Positions 44,261-53,872 of a DNA stretch of 64,000 nucleotides are shown here, piece after piece. Position 1 is the first letter of the stretch, and each line of letters opens with the position of its first letter. The stretch comes from Planctomycetota bacterium (GTDB taxonomy: Bacteria; Planctomycetota; Planctomycetia; Planctomycetales; Planctomycetaceae), in NCBI GenBank assembly GCA_027618475.1, contig JAQCEJ010000004.1, positions 42,171 through 106,170 on the forward strand, in the 5' to 3' direction. A program made the position numbers and the translations under genes. The notes beneath the pieces were generated by a model. That model did not search any database. It saw only the letters and a program-made list of their open reading frames with translations, and was not told the origin of the DNA.

Positions 44261-47200
44261 CGTTTCACCAGACCGATCCATTGAAACGTTCGGAGATAAA
44301 CGCCGAGCTCGACGGCTTGCTTAGCGAATTTACCACCCGCATCCAAAGCGGGGAACAGATCGCAATCGACGATTTTACATCGCAGCATCCCGAATTTGCC
44401 AATGAATTAAAACGCCTGTTGCCAACGGCACGCGCATTGGCCGAAATGGTACATACCACTGGCTCGAACATATCTGAGGTTTACCTGCAAAACACGACCC
44501 TCGGAGATTTTCGCCTGCGGCGCGAAATTGGACGAGGGGGTATGGGTATCGTTTACGAGGCCGAGCAAATTTCTCTAGGACGCTTGGTCGCATTGAAGAT
44601 TCTGCCATTTGCCGGTGTGCTCGATTCGCGTCAACTTCTGCGATTTCAGAACGAAGCTCGCGCAGCCGCGACGCTTGATCATCCTCACATCGTGCACGTA
44701 CATGCCGTCGGTCAAGATCGAGGAGTGCATTATTACGCCATGCAAATGATCGATGGTCAAAGTCTGGCCGAATTTATTGCGGTCCGTTGTGCGGCTGAGA
44801 CGGTTTCGCCGCGCGAAAACGACATCGCAACCGTAACCAACCATCACACAACCGAGGTACAGAATCGGCCTTCGGCCGATAGAACCGATTCACGACGCGA
44901 GTATTTTCGTCGTGTGGCTCGATGGGGAATCGAAGCAGCGGAAGGTCTCGACTATGCCCACCAGATGGGGATCGTGCATCGCGACATCAAGCCCTCGAAT
45001 CTGATGATCAACGCCGAAGGAAAACTGTGGGTGACCGATTTTGGGTTGGCTATGACTCGGAACAACTCCGGCTTGACCATGACGGGCGATGTCATGGGAA
45101 CTCTGAAATACATGAGTCCGGAACAAGTCATGGGCCAGAGAGGAATTATCGATCAACGCACCGATGTCTATTCACTGGGAATGACACTGTATGAACTCTT
45201 GGCGCTTCAGCCGGGATTTAACGCGTACGATCGATTGGAAATTCAACTCGCTATCGAACATGTTGATCCTCCGGTCGGCCCTTTTCGCGAGCGGGGAGTA
45301 CCGATCGAGCTGGAACTGATCATCTTCAAAGCGATTAACAAATCACCCACTCTCCGCTATGCGACGGCAAAAGCGTTCGCTGACGACTTGCAACGGTATT
45401 TGGCCGATCAACCGATTCATGCACGTCAAGCGACCATTCGCGAGAGAGTCGCTAAATGGTCGCGACGCCATCGTACACTTGTCCGCAGCCTGTTGGGAGC
45501 AGGAGTTCTCTCGCTTGTAGTCACGATAATTGCGGTCACCGTTGTCGCACGTGCACGACAAGAAGCAGAAATGGAGCGGTCGTTACATCGAGCCGAAATG
45601 ACGATCGCTGCCGCGGCCCGCAAACATCTGGCTGAGCAACAATATGTGACACGAATCAATCTGGCAGACCGTGCCATTCGTCGTGGCGATCTTATCGAAG
45701 CCGAATCGCATCTCGATCACATTTTAGAACTCGACCCGTCGACTGTCGCACCAGGTTTTGAATGGAACTACCTGAAAAGGATGTGCGATTACCGCCTCGA
45801 AAAATTCGGTCAACACGGTAGCAGAGCCTATGCGCTGCAGGTATCTCCCGATGGCAAACTTCTGGCATCGGCAGGCGAGAAGGGGGTACGCATCTGGGAT
45901 CTACGCACACACGAATTGGTCCGATCGATCGACGTTCACATCGGTGATGTCAACGGAGCCTCGTTTTCGCACGATAGTCAATGGCTCGTTACCTGTGGTG
46001 ATGATGGAACCGCTCGCGTCTGGAACACCAGCACCTGGAATTCGATTGCGATATTACAACATTCCGGACCGGCCGGGGGAGGACGTTTCACTCCCGACGG
46101 CCACGCACTTTACACGGGCGAACGTCGTGAGTCTCTTCCTCTTGACGCTGAACTGCCCGAAACCGCCATCCTCGCCTGGCCAAAAAAGCGTTGGAAGGTG
46201 ACGGACGATAAAATGTCGGTCGGGGACAATGTTGTTCGTATCTGGGACACACAGACATGGACACAGACCGCAACACTTGACGGACACGACGCAAAACTGC
46301 AAGCCGGCGACACCTCGGATGATGCGAACTGGGTCGCAACGGGTGATGCCGACGGAATCGTGAATATCTGGCAAATGCCGCAAGGATCGGTATTTGTTCG
46401 ATTTTCACACGATCAACAGGTGGCTACGCATAAACCAGGTGTGCAATACATCGATTTCGCGCACAATCACCCCTGGATTGCAACCGCGGGAAGCCACAGC
46501 GTCCACGTCTGGAGAAATGATGCGTCTTCCATTTCCCGTTTGGCGACAGAACTCTCGACCATTCGTTGCGTGGCCTTCTCTCCGGACGATACATTTTTAC
46601 TGACGTCGGGATTCGAGAGTCAAACGTATCGGGGTTCGATCGAAATCTGGAAGCTTAACGGAAATGGTACCTACGAAAAAACAGGTTTGATCAAGTTTCC
46701 TCATATTGTGTGGTCGCTGTCTTTTATTGGCCCGGACGAATTGGCGGGAGTTACCGATGACGGTGTGCTTTACCGGTGGAAACTTCCAGGACTGGTGTGC
46801 GCACGACGCCACGTATCCTCGGTTCCCCAGAGCTTTTGCCATGTTGCTCTCTCTCCCGATGGTCGTTGGCAGGCACGATCCGGTCCCGAGGTTGTCGTCC
46901 AGTCAACAGTTGATCCCAGACAGGAAATCGTTCTCGACAGAGAATCATTTTCCGACAGCCCACTGGTCTTTTCCTCTGACGGCGAATGGTTATTCGCAGC
47001 GCGGATGGGAATTTGCCGACGCTGGTCGGTCGACGGGTGGGTTCCGGGACGGTCATTGCAATTTTCGACACCCAATAATCGCATTCAGAAAATGGGGATT
47101 GTTTCACCGGATATGTTCATCGCCGAAGACCTTGATGGAAGCCTGCAGACGTGGACCGTCGATGCCGATCAAATCGTGAGAGCCGCTGACGAAACGTCTC

Positions 47201-47676
47201 CGCGACAATTATCGGTCGTTCTGCCGAAATCGAATGCAACACTTGTGATTCAAGTCGGTGCCTGTTCGCTTCTCAAAGATGATCAGAGAGTCTGGCAAAA
47301 ACTGTTTCCACAAGTTCAGGCGGCTCAAGTCTCTCCCGATGAAAAATGGCTGGCACTGGCAAATGCCGACGGCAGCATCGAGATCGCCGATGTAGTAACG
47401 GGGGAGGTGCATGCCCTATGCCTGGGAACAGGAGTTCCCGCAAGGTCATTGGCCTTTTCGCCCGACGGTCGTACGCTTGCCGGAAACGGTCAGACCGATG
47501 GCGAAATCCGACTTTGGAATGTCCAAACAGGACGTGAACTTCTCACCCTCGATTCGGGACTTCGGCTGATTCGATCTCTGGTGTTCTCTCCCAACGGAGA
47601 ACGAGTCATCGCCGCCGGGCAGAACTCACAAGACTTCGGTGAGGTGGTTGAGTTTGAGGGGATCTCGCACGATTAG
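44257..47676 (+). CDS. Membrane Ser/Thr protein kinase with C-terminal WD40 propeller
   Basis: An 1139-aa Hanks-type kinase. Residues 1-70 are the planctomycete N-terminal helical domain (LLSEFTTRIQSGEQIAIDDFTSQHPE). The kinase domain spans about 84-400: glycine loop GRGGMG (92-97), K114, HRDIKPSN (D243) and DFG (261-263). One transmembrane helix lies near 408-432. After a short coiled coil come WD40 repeats from about 520 to the end, such as LLASAGEKGVRIWDLRTHELVRSIDVHIGDV. The sensor is therefore probably periplasmic and the kinase cytosolic. It is coupled to the ECF sigma gene by a 4-bp overlap. Confidence 0.93.
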   Translation: MTFHQTDPLKRSEINAELDGLLSEFTTRIQSGEQIAIDDFTSQHPEFANELKRLLPTARALAEMVHTTGSNISEVYLQNTTLGDFRLRREIGRGGMGIVYEAEQISLGRLVALKILPFAGVLDSRQLLRFQNEARAAATLDHPHIVHVHAVGQDRGVHYYAMQMIDGQSLAEFIAVRCAAETVSPRENDIATVTNHHTTEVQNRPSADRTDSRREYFRRVARWGIEAAEGLDYAHQMGIVHRDIKPSNLMINAEGKLWVTDFGLAMTRNNSGLTMTGDVMGTLKYMSPEQVMGQRGIIDQRTDVYSLGMTLYELLALQPGFNAYDRLEIQLAIEHVDPPVGPFRERGVPIELELIIFKAINKSPTLRYATAKAFADDLQRYLADQPIHARQATIRERVAKWSRRHRTLVRSLLGAGVLSLVVTIIAVTVVARARQEAEMERSLHRAEMTIAAAARKHLAEQQYVTRINLADRAIRRGDLIEAESHLDHILELDPSTVAPGFEWNYLKRMCDYRLEKFGQHGSRAYALQVSPDGKLLASAGEKGVRIWDLRTHELVRSIDVHIGDVNGASFSHDSQWLVTCGDDGTARVWNTSTWNSIAILQHSGPAGGGRFTPDGHALYTGERRESLPLDAELPETAILAWPKKRWKVTDDKMSVGDNVVRIWDTQTWTQTATLDGHDAKLQAGDTSDDANWVATGDADGIVNIWQMPQGSVFVRFSHDQQVATHKPGVQYIDFAHNHPWIATAGSHSVHVWRNDASSISRLATELSTIRCVAFSPDDTFLLTSGFESQTYRGSIEIWKLNGNGTYEKTGLIKFPHIVWSLSFIGPDELAGVTDDGVLYRWKLPGLVCARRHVSSVPQSFCHVALSPDGRWQARSGPEVVVQSTVDPRQEIVLDRESFSDSPLVFSSDGEWLFAARMGICRRWSVDGWVPGRSLQFSTPNNRIQKMGIVSPDMFIAEDLDGSLQTWTVDADQIVRAADETSPRQLSVVLPKSNATLVIQVGACSLLKDDQRVWQKLFPQVQAAQVSPDEKWLALANADGSIEIADVVTGEVHALCLGTGVPARSLAFSPDGRTLAGNGQTDGEIRLWNVQTGRELLTLDSGLRLIRSLVFSPNGERVIAAGQNSQDFGEVVEFEGISHD

Positions 47677-47847
47677 TATGCGAACGGGCTTGTTCATCGC
47701 CGCCATTCACGACGACTTGTCGCCGCCGACTTTATTAAATTTTTCCCTTACTCGGAAAATTTCTGTCACATCTTGCTGATATTTCGGAAATTGGAAAATA
47801 GGCAATTTGCCATACTTAAATTCCGTTCATATCGCACGGCAGGATAG

Positions 47848-48594
47848 ATGATGATTCGACTTCGACAATTCGCTATTTTCAGTATGATTCTGTTCGCGTG
47901 TCACGCCGCTCGTGCCGGAGAAATTGTCACTCACAACGGCACCAATGATGTCAACGCCACCGTAGGAACAGGCATCGTCGATATCTCGCTCGACAACGAT
48001 TTTACGTACTCGTTCAGCCTGGGGAACCTCGACGGAGCCCGCCTGACTAAAACCTTCGATGAACTGGGTGTGCATACGATGGAGGTGCTAACATCGCAGC
48101 ACATCACCTTGCAAGGTAATTTATTTATTCCGCCGGAATCCCCCCCCGCGCAGGGATTCGATGCCACTTTTGAGCAGATTTTCAATAACTCCACGCATGC
48201 CTGGGAATCGTATCACCTGAGTTGGTCCGGTCCGGCACCTGTTTCCAACTATGGGGGCGCGGCGGCGTTCGGTCCACCTGCGGCTCAGGAACTCGACGGC
48301 AACACCTTTAACATCGTGTTCGATGCCCCGCTGGAAATCGGCGGGTTCTTCTACGTTCAACTCAATTTTCTGATCGACCCTTTCCTTGTGGGCGAGATTC
48401 CCGACGGCGAATACGGGTTTGACGACGGTATTCCCGACGGCCTTGTCTGGGACTATCGCTGGACGCTCACACAATACGCCGTACCGCATGCACCCGATGA
48501 ACTGCCGCCGGATCCCGTCCCCGAACCAAGCACGCTCGGGATGTGCCTCCTCGGTGCCATCGGCCTGCTGAATCACCGGTGCCGCAGACGATGA
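47848..48594 (+). CDS. PEP-CTERM sorting-signal protein (first of two)
   Basis: A 248-aa secreted protein. It has an N-terminal signal peptide (LRQFAIFSMILFACHAARAG) and a C-terminal tripartite PEP-CTERM signal: VPEPSTLG, a hydrophobic helix (MCLLGAIGLL), and basic residues (HRCRRR). Between them is a beta-rich domain with NGTNDVNATVGTGIVDISLDN and a possible lectin-like fold. PEP-CTERM proteins are handled by exosortase and usually end up in the envelope or extracellular matrix; no exosortase gene is in the window. An AGGAT ribosome site precedes the ATG pair. Another PEP-CTERM gene follows 63 bp downstream. Confidence 0.88.
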   Translation: MMIRLRQFAIFSMILFACHAARAGEIVTHNGTNDVNATVGTGIVDISLDNDFTYSFSLGNLDGARLTKTFDELGVHTMEVLTSQHITLQGNLFIPPESPPAQGFDATFEQIFNNSTHAWESYHLSWSGPAPVSNYGGAAAFGPPAAQELDGNTFNIVFDAPLEIGGFFYVQLNFLIDPFLVGEIPDGEYGFDDGIPDGLVWDYRWTLTQYAVPHAPDELPPDPVPEPSTLGMCLLGAIGLLNHRCRRR

Positions 48595-48657
48595 CAATTG
48601 CCATCATCTGAACCACTGACCTCGTCAACATCATCCCCCACGCCGGAGAAATCCATC

Positions 48658-49329
48658 ATGCCGAAGATATCGCAGTTCTCATTCATCGTTTCGTTCGTGC
48701 TCGCCTGGTTCGTCGCGGGCCATCAATGGGCGTATGCCGGTCCGATTATCGATCAGCAGAATGATGTTGAAGCGTTTGGAGGAACAAACATCGGCGACAG
48801 CACATTGTGGGGCCAATCGTTCACACCCACGCTCGACGCCATCGACTTCTTTCAATTCCGTATCGGAGCAGCGAACGGGAGCGCAGGAAGCTCGGGAAGC
48901 GGTGCTACGTTTGAGGTGCAGTTGTTCAACGGCATTATCGGTTCGCCTCCTGGTGATGCGATCGCGACAAGTTTACCCGTGAACCTCCCTCCCGGTTTCG
49001 CGACGTTTCCTACCAATGGCGCTATGGTGCAATTTGACTTTTCCGAGACCGTCGACTTAATCCCTGAAACACTCTACATCGCACAATTGGTGAAACTAAG
49101 CGGCGATACGGCTTTTAACATTTGGCAAGGACCGTCGACGAATCTGTACACCCGAGGGAGCCACGTTTTTCGATTCGACAGTGGCAGCAACTTCTTGGGT
49201 AGCGCAAACTCCGATTTCATCTTCGCCGAAGGGATTAACGAACAAGCCGTTCCCGAACCGTCGACATTCGCTCTACTCATCTGCGGACTCGTCGGGACCG
49301 GAGCCATCTTCCGCCGTAAGAAGAGGTGA
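48658..49329 (+). CDS. PEP-CTERM sorting-signal protein (second of two)
   Basis: A 223-aa secreted protein. The signal peptide is FIVSFVLAWFVAGHQWAYA. The body is a beta-sandwich-like domain (STLWGQSFTPTLDAIDFFQFRIGAANG, QFDFSETVDLIPETLYIAQLVKLSG), common in choice-of-anchor proteins. The C-terminus has VPEPSTFALLICGLVGTGAIFRRKKR, a full PEP-CTERM signal. The ATG at 48658 is chosen because GGAGAA lies just upstream; the longer frame from 48598 has no signal at its N-terminus. It is co-directional with the first PEP-CTERM gene and probably co-transcribed with it. Confidence 0.88.
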   Translation: MPKISQFSFIVSFVLAWFVAGHQWAYAGPIIDQQNDVEAFGGTNIGDSTLWGQSFTPTLDAIDFFQFRIGAANGSAGSSGSGATFEVQLFNGIIGSPPGDAIATSLPVNLPPGFATFPTNGAMVQFDFSETVDLIPETLYIAQLVKLSGDTAFNIWQGPSTNLYTRGSHVFRFDSGSNFLGSANSDFIFAEGINEQAVPEPSTFALLICGLVGTGAIFRRKKR

Positions 49330-49394
49330 ATCGAGCGACTTGGCGAATTCCCGTGAGCGTTGGTGTTGCGTTAATAACTGTAACAACCTACCGA

Positions 49395-50852
49395 TCAAAA
49401 CAACTCGCGGATTGGTTGGCCATTGTTTTGGATGATGTAGTGTGGGCGGCCTCGGTTGTCGAGGTAGGTGGCGTCGAGCGGGACGTCCATGTATCGATAA
49501 ATTGTCGCCGCGAGGTCGGGAGCTGTGACGGCGCGATCTTTGATCGCTCCACCGGCGGCGTCGGTTGAGCCGATCACCTGACCGTGCTTCAATCCTCCTC
49601 CCGCCAGTGCCATCGACATGACAGGGGGCCAGTGGTTGCGTCCGTTGCCGTTGGGGCCTTCCTGCGTGCCGATTATCGGTGTGCGACCGAATTCCCCAAG
49701 TGCGAGCACAAGAACCTTATCGAGCAAGCCCCGCTCTTCGAGATCGGTGACCAGCGTGCTCAACAGATGATCGAAGACAGGCAGCATCCGTCGCAGACCA
49801 TTGTTGATACCGCCATACGGAGGAAACTGGTCGCCGTGATGATCCCAGTCAGCACCGCCGCCGTACGTGAGTCCCACGGTGACGTATGTCACACCAGCTT
49901 CCACCAGTCGTCGGGCCAGCAGCGCCTGCTGACACCAGAGGTGCTTCCCATACCGTTCGCGATTATCGGCAGGCTCGGAGGAAAGATCAAACGCCGCCTG
50001 TGCCCGGCCTCCTACAACCATTTCAACCGCCTGTTGTTGATAGGCATTGGCCGATTCCATTGAACCCCCCAGGTCGAGGTTTTCGCGCAAGCGGTCAAAA
50101 TCGCTGAGCAAAGTTTGCCGCGAATGCAGACGGTCGATCGACAGTCCGTCGGGCAACTGGAACAGGTTTCCTCCGCTCAGTTTGCCCGTGTCTTCTCCCT
50201 CGAACGAAAAGATCGGGAGTTTTGTGGCGTTGTTGGCGATGAACGGGTCGTACCGTTTTCCCAGCGAGCCTGCCGGTGCGATATCTTTACGAGGCGTGGG
50301 ACTCGTCGCCACATAAGGGGGCATCGACGGATGATTCGAACCGCGCATCTTGGCGATGATCGAACCGATGGCCGGGTATTGCTTCTCGGCACTGTTGGCA
50401 TCAAGGTTGCCGGTCTGAAAGACGTTGTTCGGCCGGTGATTGCTGAATTTCGCATCGACCGAACGGATGAGCGTGAACTTATCGAGCATCGCGGCCTGCT
50501 TCGGCAGGTGTTCGCAGATCCGCACGTCAGTCAGTTTCGTGGGAATGGAATCGAACGGGCCACGGTTCAAATCAGGCCGATCGGGTTTGACGTCCCACAT
50601 ATCGATCTGACTCGGCCCGCCGGCCATCCAGAACAGGATGACACTTTTCGCCTCGGAGGTCGCGCGACCGGATCCCGCGGCTTCAGAACGGGTGCGAAGG
50701 AGTTCAGGGAGACTCAGACCGGCGATGCCAGCCAGTCCTGCTTTGATCATGCTGCGACGATCGAGCACGGTCACGCCTTCTCGATCCATGCCGTAGTAAT
50801 TCATGAAGGCGTGCTGATGGTGAACAGCACTGCGGCACGGGGAGTCAGACAT
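49395..50852 (-). CDS. DUF1501 secreted protein, twin-arginine type signal (copy 2)
   Basis: A 485-aa protein with a twin-arginine-like signal DRRSMIKAGLAGIAGLSLPELL at about residues 31-52. The DUF1501 body follows (AKSVILFWMAGGPSQIDMWDVKPDRPDLNRGPFDSIPTKL, LVLALGEFGRTPIIGTQEGPNGNGRNHWPPVMSMALAGGG, DLAATIYRYMDVPLDATY). The ATG at 50852 is preferred over GTG 50870 because GAAAGG lies eight bases upstream. It is related to the 15340-16794 protein but clearly diverged, so this is not a recent duplication. No DUF1549 partner is adjacent. Confidence 0.93.
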   Translation of the reverse strand: MSDSPCRSAVHHQHAFMNYYGMDREGVTVLDRRSMIKAGLAGIAGLSLPELLRTRSEAAGSGRATSEAKSVILFWMAGGPSQIDMWDVKPDRPDLNRGPFDSIPTKLTDVRICEHLPKQAAMLDKFTLIRSVDAKFSNHRPNNVFQTGNLDANSAEKQYPAIGSIIAKMRGSNHPSMPPYVATSPTPRKDIAPAGSLGKRYDPFIANNATKLPIFSFEGEDTGKLSGGNLFQLPDGLSIDRLHSRQTLLSDFDRLRENLDLGGSMESANAYQQQAVEMVVGGRAQAAFDLSSEPADNRERYGKHLWCQQALLARRLVEAGVTYVTVGLTYGGGADWDHHGDQFPPYGGINNGLRRMLPVFDHLLSTLVTDLEERGLLDKVLVLALGEFGRTPIIGTQEGPNGNGRNHWPPVMSMALAGGGLKHGQVIGSTDAAGGAIKDRAVTAPDLAATIYRYMDVPLDATYLDNRGRPHYIIQNNGQPIRELF

Positions 50853-51103
50853 ATCGTAACCTTTCGTCACCTCTGACGGAAAATCGCATCAAGTAGGAGG
50901 GTTTCTATAATATCGACGTTTGTTGATGTGGTCAAGGAGTTGGTTTTACTCATTCAGTGTAATTGTAGCTGGTCACTATGAGGCCAGACCGAGGGCTTTG
51001 GCGAGGATTCGTCGAGTCGCGGTTTGCTGTGGCGTTGTGCGCTATGTTATAACCGTCGATTGGTTTACGAACGCATATCCCTTTATCGCTGCGAAAAGCC
51101 TGC

Positions 51104-52180
51104 ATGACCGATCCCTCTTCCGACAGGCCGAAACGCCGCGTGCGTTATTCCGGAAAAAACCCACGGCAGTTTCACGAGAAGTACAAAGAGCATCAACCCG
51201 AGCGTTATGCCAACGACGTGGCGAAAGTCATCGCTGGAGGCAAGACACCGGCGGGAACGCATCGTCCGATTATGGTTCGAGAAATTATCAATGTTCTTGC
51301 TCCACAACCTGGCGAGATCGCGGTTGACTGCACGCTCGGTTACGGTGGCCATGCACGCGAACTCCTCGCCGCTGTACAACCCGGCGGACGGTTGCTGGGA
51401 GTTGACACCGACCCGATCGAATTGCCAAAAGCCGAAGTGCGGCTGCGAGAGCTTGGTTTTCCGCAGAAATCTCTGCTCATCCGGAGGATGAACTTCGCGG
51501 GGATTTCGCGGTTTCTCGCCGAAGTCGCTCCCGACGGTGCCGATGTGCTGCTGGCTGATCTCGGCGTATCGTCGATGCAACTCGATAACCCCGCGCGAGG
51601 TTTTACATTCAAAGCGGAGGGGCCGCTCGATATGCGGATGAATCCGGAGCACAGTCAACCTGCCTCCGCACTGCTTAACAAATTAATCGAGGCCGACTTC
51701 GCTCAGCTCCTTACGGAAAATTCCGACGAACCACACGCCGAAGAACTGGCCAGTGCGATCTTAAACGCAAACCAACGCGATCCGATTCTGACGACACGGG
51801 GACTCGTTGAGGTGATACAAAATGCATTCGCAAAAAGGGGCTACCACTCCGAGGGAAAATCGGATGACGCTGTTCGTCGCGTCTTTCAAGCATTGCGAAT
51901 CGCCGTCAACGATGAATTCGGTGCCTTGACGACATTTCTGCGCCATCTGCCGTCGTGTTTGAAACCGGGGGGGCGTGTGGCCATCTTGACGTTTCATTCG
52001 GGAGAAGATCGCCGGGTCAAACAGGCCTTCAAAACCGGTCTGCGCGACGGCGTCTACGCCTCGATTGCTGAAGAAGTTCTCCGCCCCTCGCCTGAAGAGC
52101 AGCATACAAACCCCAGGTCGTCGGCCGCGAAACTGCGTTTCGCCGTGCGTGGGAGTCGGATCACCGATGATGAACAGTAA
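51104..52180 (+). CDS. rsmH: 16S rRNA (cytosine-1402-N4) methyltransferase RsmH
   Basis: A 358-aa SAM-dependent methyltransferase. The first 50 residues are a basic extension (KRRVRYSGKNPRQFHEKYKEHQPERY). The family core follows: HRPIMVREIINVLAP, VDCTLGYGGHARELL (SAM site, about 79-93), DVLLADLGVSSMQLDNPARGFTFKAEGPLDMRMN, GRVAILTFHSGEDRRVKQAF, and the tail PSPEEQHTNPRSSAAKLRFAVR. It methylates N4 of C1402 in the ribosomal P site. In most bacteria rsmH opens the division/cell-wall cluster. Here no mraZ, fts or mur gene is nearby, in line with the reduced dcw cluster of planctomycetes. Confidence 0.94.
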   Translation: MTDPSSDRPKRRVRYSGKNPRQFHEKYKEHQPERYANDVAKVIAGGKTPAGTHRPIMVREIINVLAPQPGEIAVDCTLGYGGHARELLAAVQPGGRLLGVDTDPIELPKAEVRLRELGFPQKSLLIRRMNFAGISRFLAEVAPDGADVLLADLGVSSMQLDNPARGFTFKAEGPLDMRMNPEHSQPASALLNKLIEADFAQLLTENSDEPHAEELASAILNANQRDPILTTRGLVEVIQNAFAKRGYHSEGKSDDAVRRVFQALRIAVNDEFGALTTFLRHLPSCLKPGGRVAILTFHSGEDRRVKQAFKTGLRDGVYASIAEEVLRPSPEEQHTNPRSSAAKLRFAVRGSRITDDEQ

Positions 52181-52358
52181 ACCGTACATCTATGATCAAT
52201 GCGAAGACGACGTCGAAATCGACGCGTCGATCGGATCGACAAAAATCGGTCCCTTCCAGCCGCGAGACTTCTCGCATCGATGTCGTTCGCGTATCCTCTA
52301 TCAGTCGGTTTCACATCAACGTCTCCAATAATCCGTGAGAATACCAGGAGTCCGCATC

Positions 52359-53363
52359 ATGAAGAAGTTCTCGTTCGGCGTCGCGATGACCCTTGTGCTC
52401 TGCTTCGCACTTTCCGCTCGCGCGGCAGAAAAAACAGCTCCGGTCCGCATGGGCTGCGGGTTGATGACGTTCGACACCGTCCCCGGTTGGGGACTCGACG
52501 AAAACGGGAAATCGATTATCGGCCCCTGTCACGGTGCGGTCGTGATCGACAAAGCCGGCAACATTTACACAAGCGCTCAACTCGGCGTCTTTGTTTTTAA
52601 TCCCGAGGGAAAACTGATCCGCCGGTTTGTCGGTGATGAATACTCCAACATCCACGACATGGAAATCCGCGATGAAACCGACGGCGAATTCATTTATGGC
52701 GCCCGCAACGCCAACGCCGAGGGAATCAAATTCAGTGCCGACACGGGCGATATCGTTCTCAAGCTGCCCTTTCCTGAAGAATCGGGGCTCAAGCTCGAAA
52801 AATTCAGTCCGACGGCGATCACCGTCGCTCCCAACGGCGACATCATTCTCTCGGACGGTTACGCCAGCAATCACATCTTCAAGTTCGACAAGACCGGCAA
52901 GTATCTGATGCACTTCGGGGAAAAAGGGAACGACCTCAAACAATTCAATACGGCACACGGCATGACGCTCGACACCCGTTACGATCCCCCTCGGCTGCTG
53001 ATATGCGATCGCAATCACGAGCCGAAAGGACGATTGCTGCATTACAGCCTCGAGGGTGAATTCATCGATGAGGTGATCACCGGACTCGGAATGCCGACGT
53101 CGGCTTCGGTTCAGGGGGATTACGTTTCCATCCCGGATCTACACGGACGGCTGGTCATTCTCGATAAGAGCAATACGATAATGGCTGTCCTGGGACATAA
53201 CCCGGATCCCGAACAGCGGCGAAATTACAACGTACCTCAAGACCAGTGGATCGAAGGAGTCTTCAGCGGTACACACGGTTCGTACTGGGACGCCGATGGG
53301 AACCTGTACGTGCAGGACTGGAACGTCGCCGGCCGCATCATGAAGCTGGTGAGGGTGAAATAG
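52359..53363 (+). CDS. Secreted NHL/six-bladed beta-propeller protein
   Basis: A 334-aa protein with a Sec signal (KKFSFGVAMTLVLCFALSARA) and a 6-bladed propeller of NHL type (GAVVIDKAGNIYTSAQLGVFVFNPEGKLIRRF; TAITVAPNGDIILSDGYASNHIFKFDKTGKYLMHFGEKGNDLKQF; HGMTLDTRYDPPRLLICDRNHE). The ligand is not readable. The ATG at 52359 is chosen because AGGAG is ten bases upstream and it puts the signal peptide at the very N-terminus. It follows rsmH by 178 bp but looks functionally unrelated. Confidence 0.85.
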   Translation: MKKFSFGVAMTLVLCFALSARAAEKTAPVRMGCGLMTFDTVPGWGLDENGKSIIGPCHGAVVIDKAGNIYTSAQLGVFVFNPEGKLIRRFVGDEYSNIHDMEIRDETDGEFIYGARNANAEGIKFSADTGDIVLKLPFPEESGLKLEKFSPTAITVAPNGDIILSDGYASNHIFKFDKTGKYLMHFGEKGNDLKQFNTAHGMTLDTRYDPPRLLICDRNHEPKGRLLHYSLEGEFIDEVITGLGMPTSASVQGDYVSIPDLHGRLVILDKSNTIMAVLGHNPDPEQRRNYNVPQDQWIEGVFSGTHGSYWDADGNLYVQDWNVAGRIMKLVRVK

Positions 53364-53378
53364 TTTTCGACCGCGATA

Positions 53379-53783
53379 TTACGACGGACTCCAATTCATC
53401 ACCGTAATCGATAATTGCAGCACTGTGGCAATCGAGACCCAGACGAAATAGGGAATCTGTGCGAACGCGACCCAACGGTGATGCTTCCAAATGGTCGCGG
53501 CCATTCCGATGATCGTGGCCCACACGATGAGAATGTCGGCCGTAGCCAAAGGGAGATTCCGCAGTCCGAACATCAGCGGCGTGAACAGAAGATTTGCCGT
53601 CAGATTCACCGCGAAAATGAGTGCGGTTCGTCGTTGAAGCTGGCCGCGAATCGTACGCCAGAAGACGAAACCAAAGCTCACGGCAATGATCGGGTAGAGA
53701 ATCTGCCAGATCATTCCGATCGTCGCCGGTGCGGGCGTCCACACCGGCTTCGCGAGGTTATTGTACCATTCCATCCATTCCAT
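53379..53783 (-). CDS. tspO: TspO/MBR-family membrane protein
   Basis: A 134-aa protein with five transmembrane helices. TspO landmarks are KPVWTPAPATIGMIWQILYPIIA (about residues 12-34), an Asn-containing third helix (ALIFAVNLTANLLFTPLMFGLRNL) and a C-terminal QIPYFVWVSIATVLQLSI. The usual Trp-Ala-Pro/Trp pattern in helix 2 is partly kept. TspO binds tetrapyrroles and affects stress responses. The gene is convergent with the NHL propeller gene (15-bp gap) and just downstream of the Na/Pi transporter gene on the same strand, after 89 bp. Confidence 0.85.
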   Translation of the reverse strand: MEWMEWYNNLAKPVWTPAPATIGMIWQILYPIIAVSFGFVFWRTIRGQLQRRTALIFAVNLTANLLFTPLMFGLRNLPLATADILIVWATIIGMAATIWKHHRWVAFAQIPYFVWVSIATVLQLSITVMNWSPS

Positions 53784-53872
53784 TTTTCATTTCACCTTAT
53801 AAGAACATGCTGAACAGGGGAGTCCATTCGAAGTCAATAAAATAGCTTGATGTTTCCGGGGACGTTGCGGTG

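Noticed and set aside
47801..47811. GGCAATTTGCC palindrome before the first PEP-CTERM gene, similar at first sight to the hsp20 upstream palindromes
   Set aside because: The arms are GGCA/TGCC rather than GCCA/TGGC, so it is a different sequence, and no -24/-12 spacing follows.
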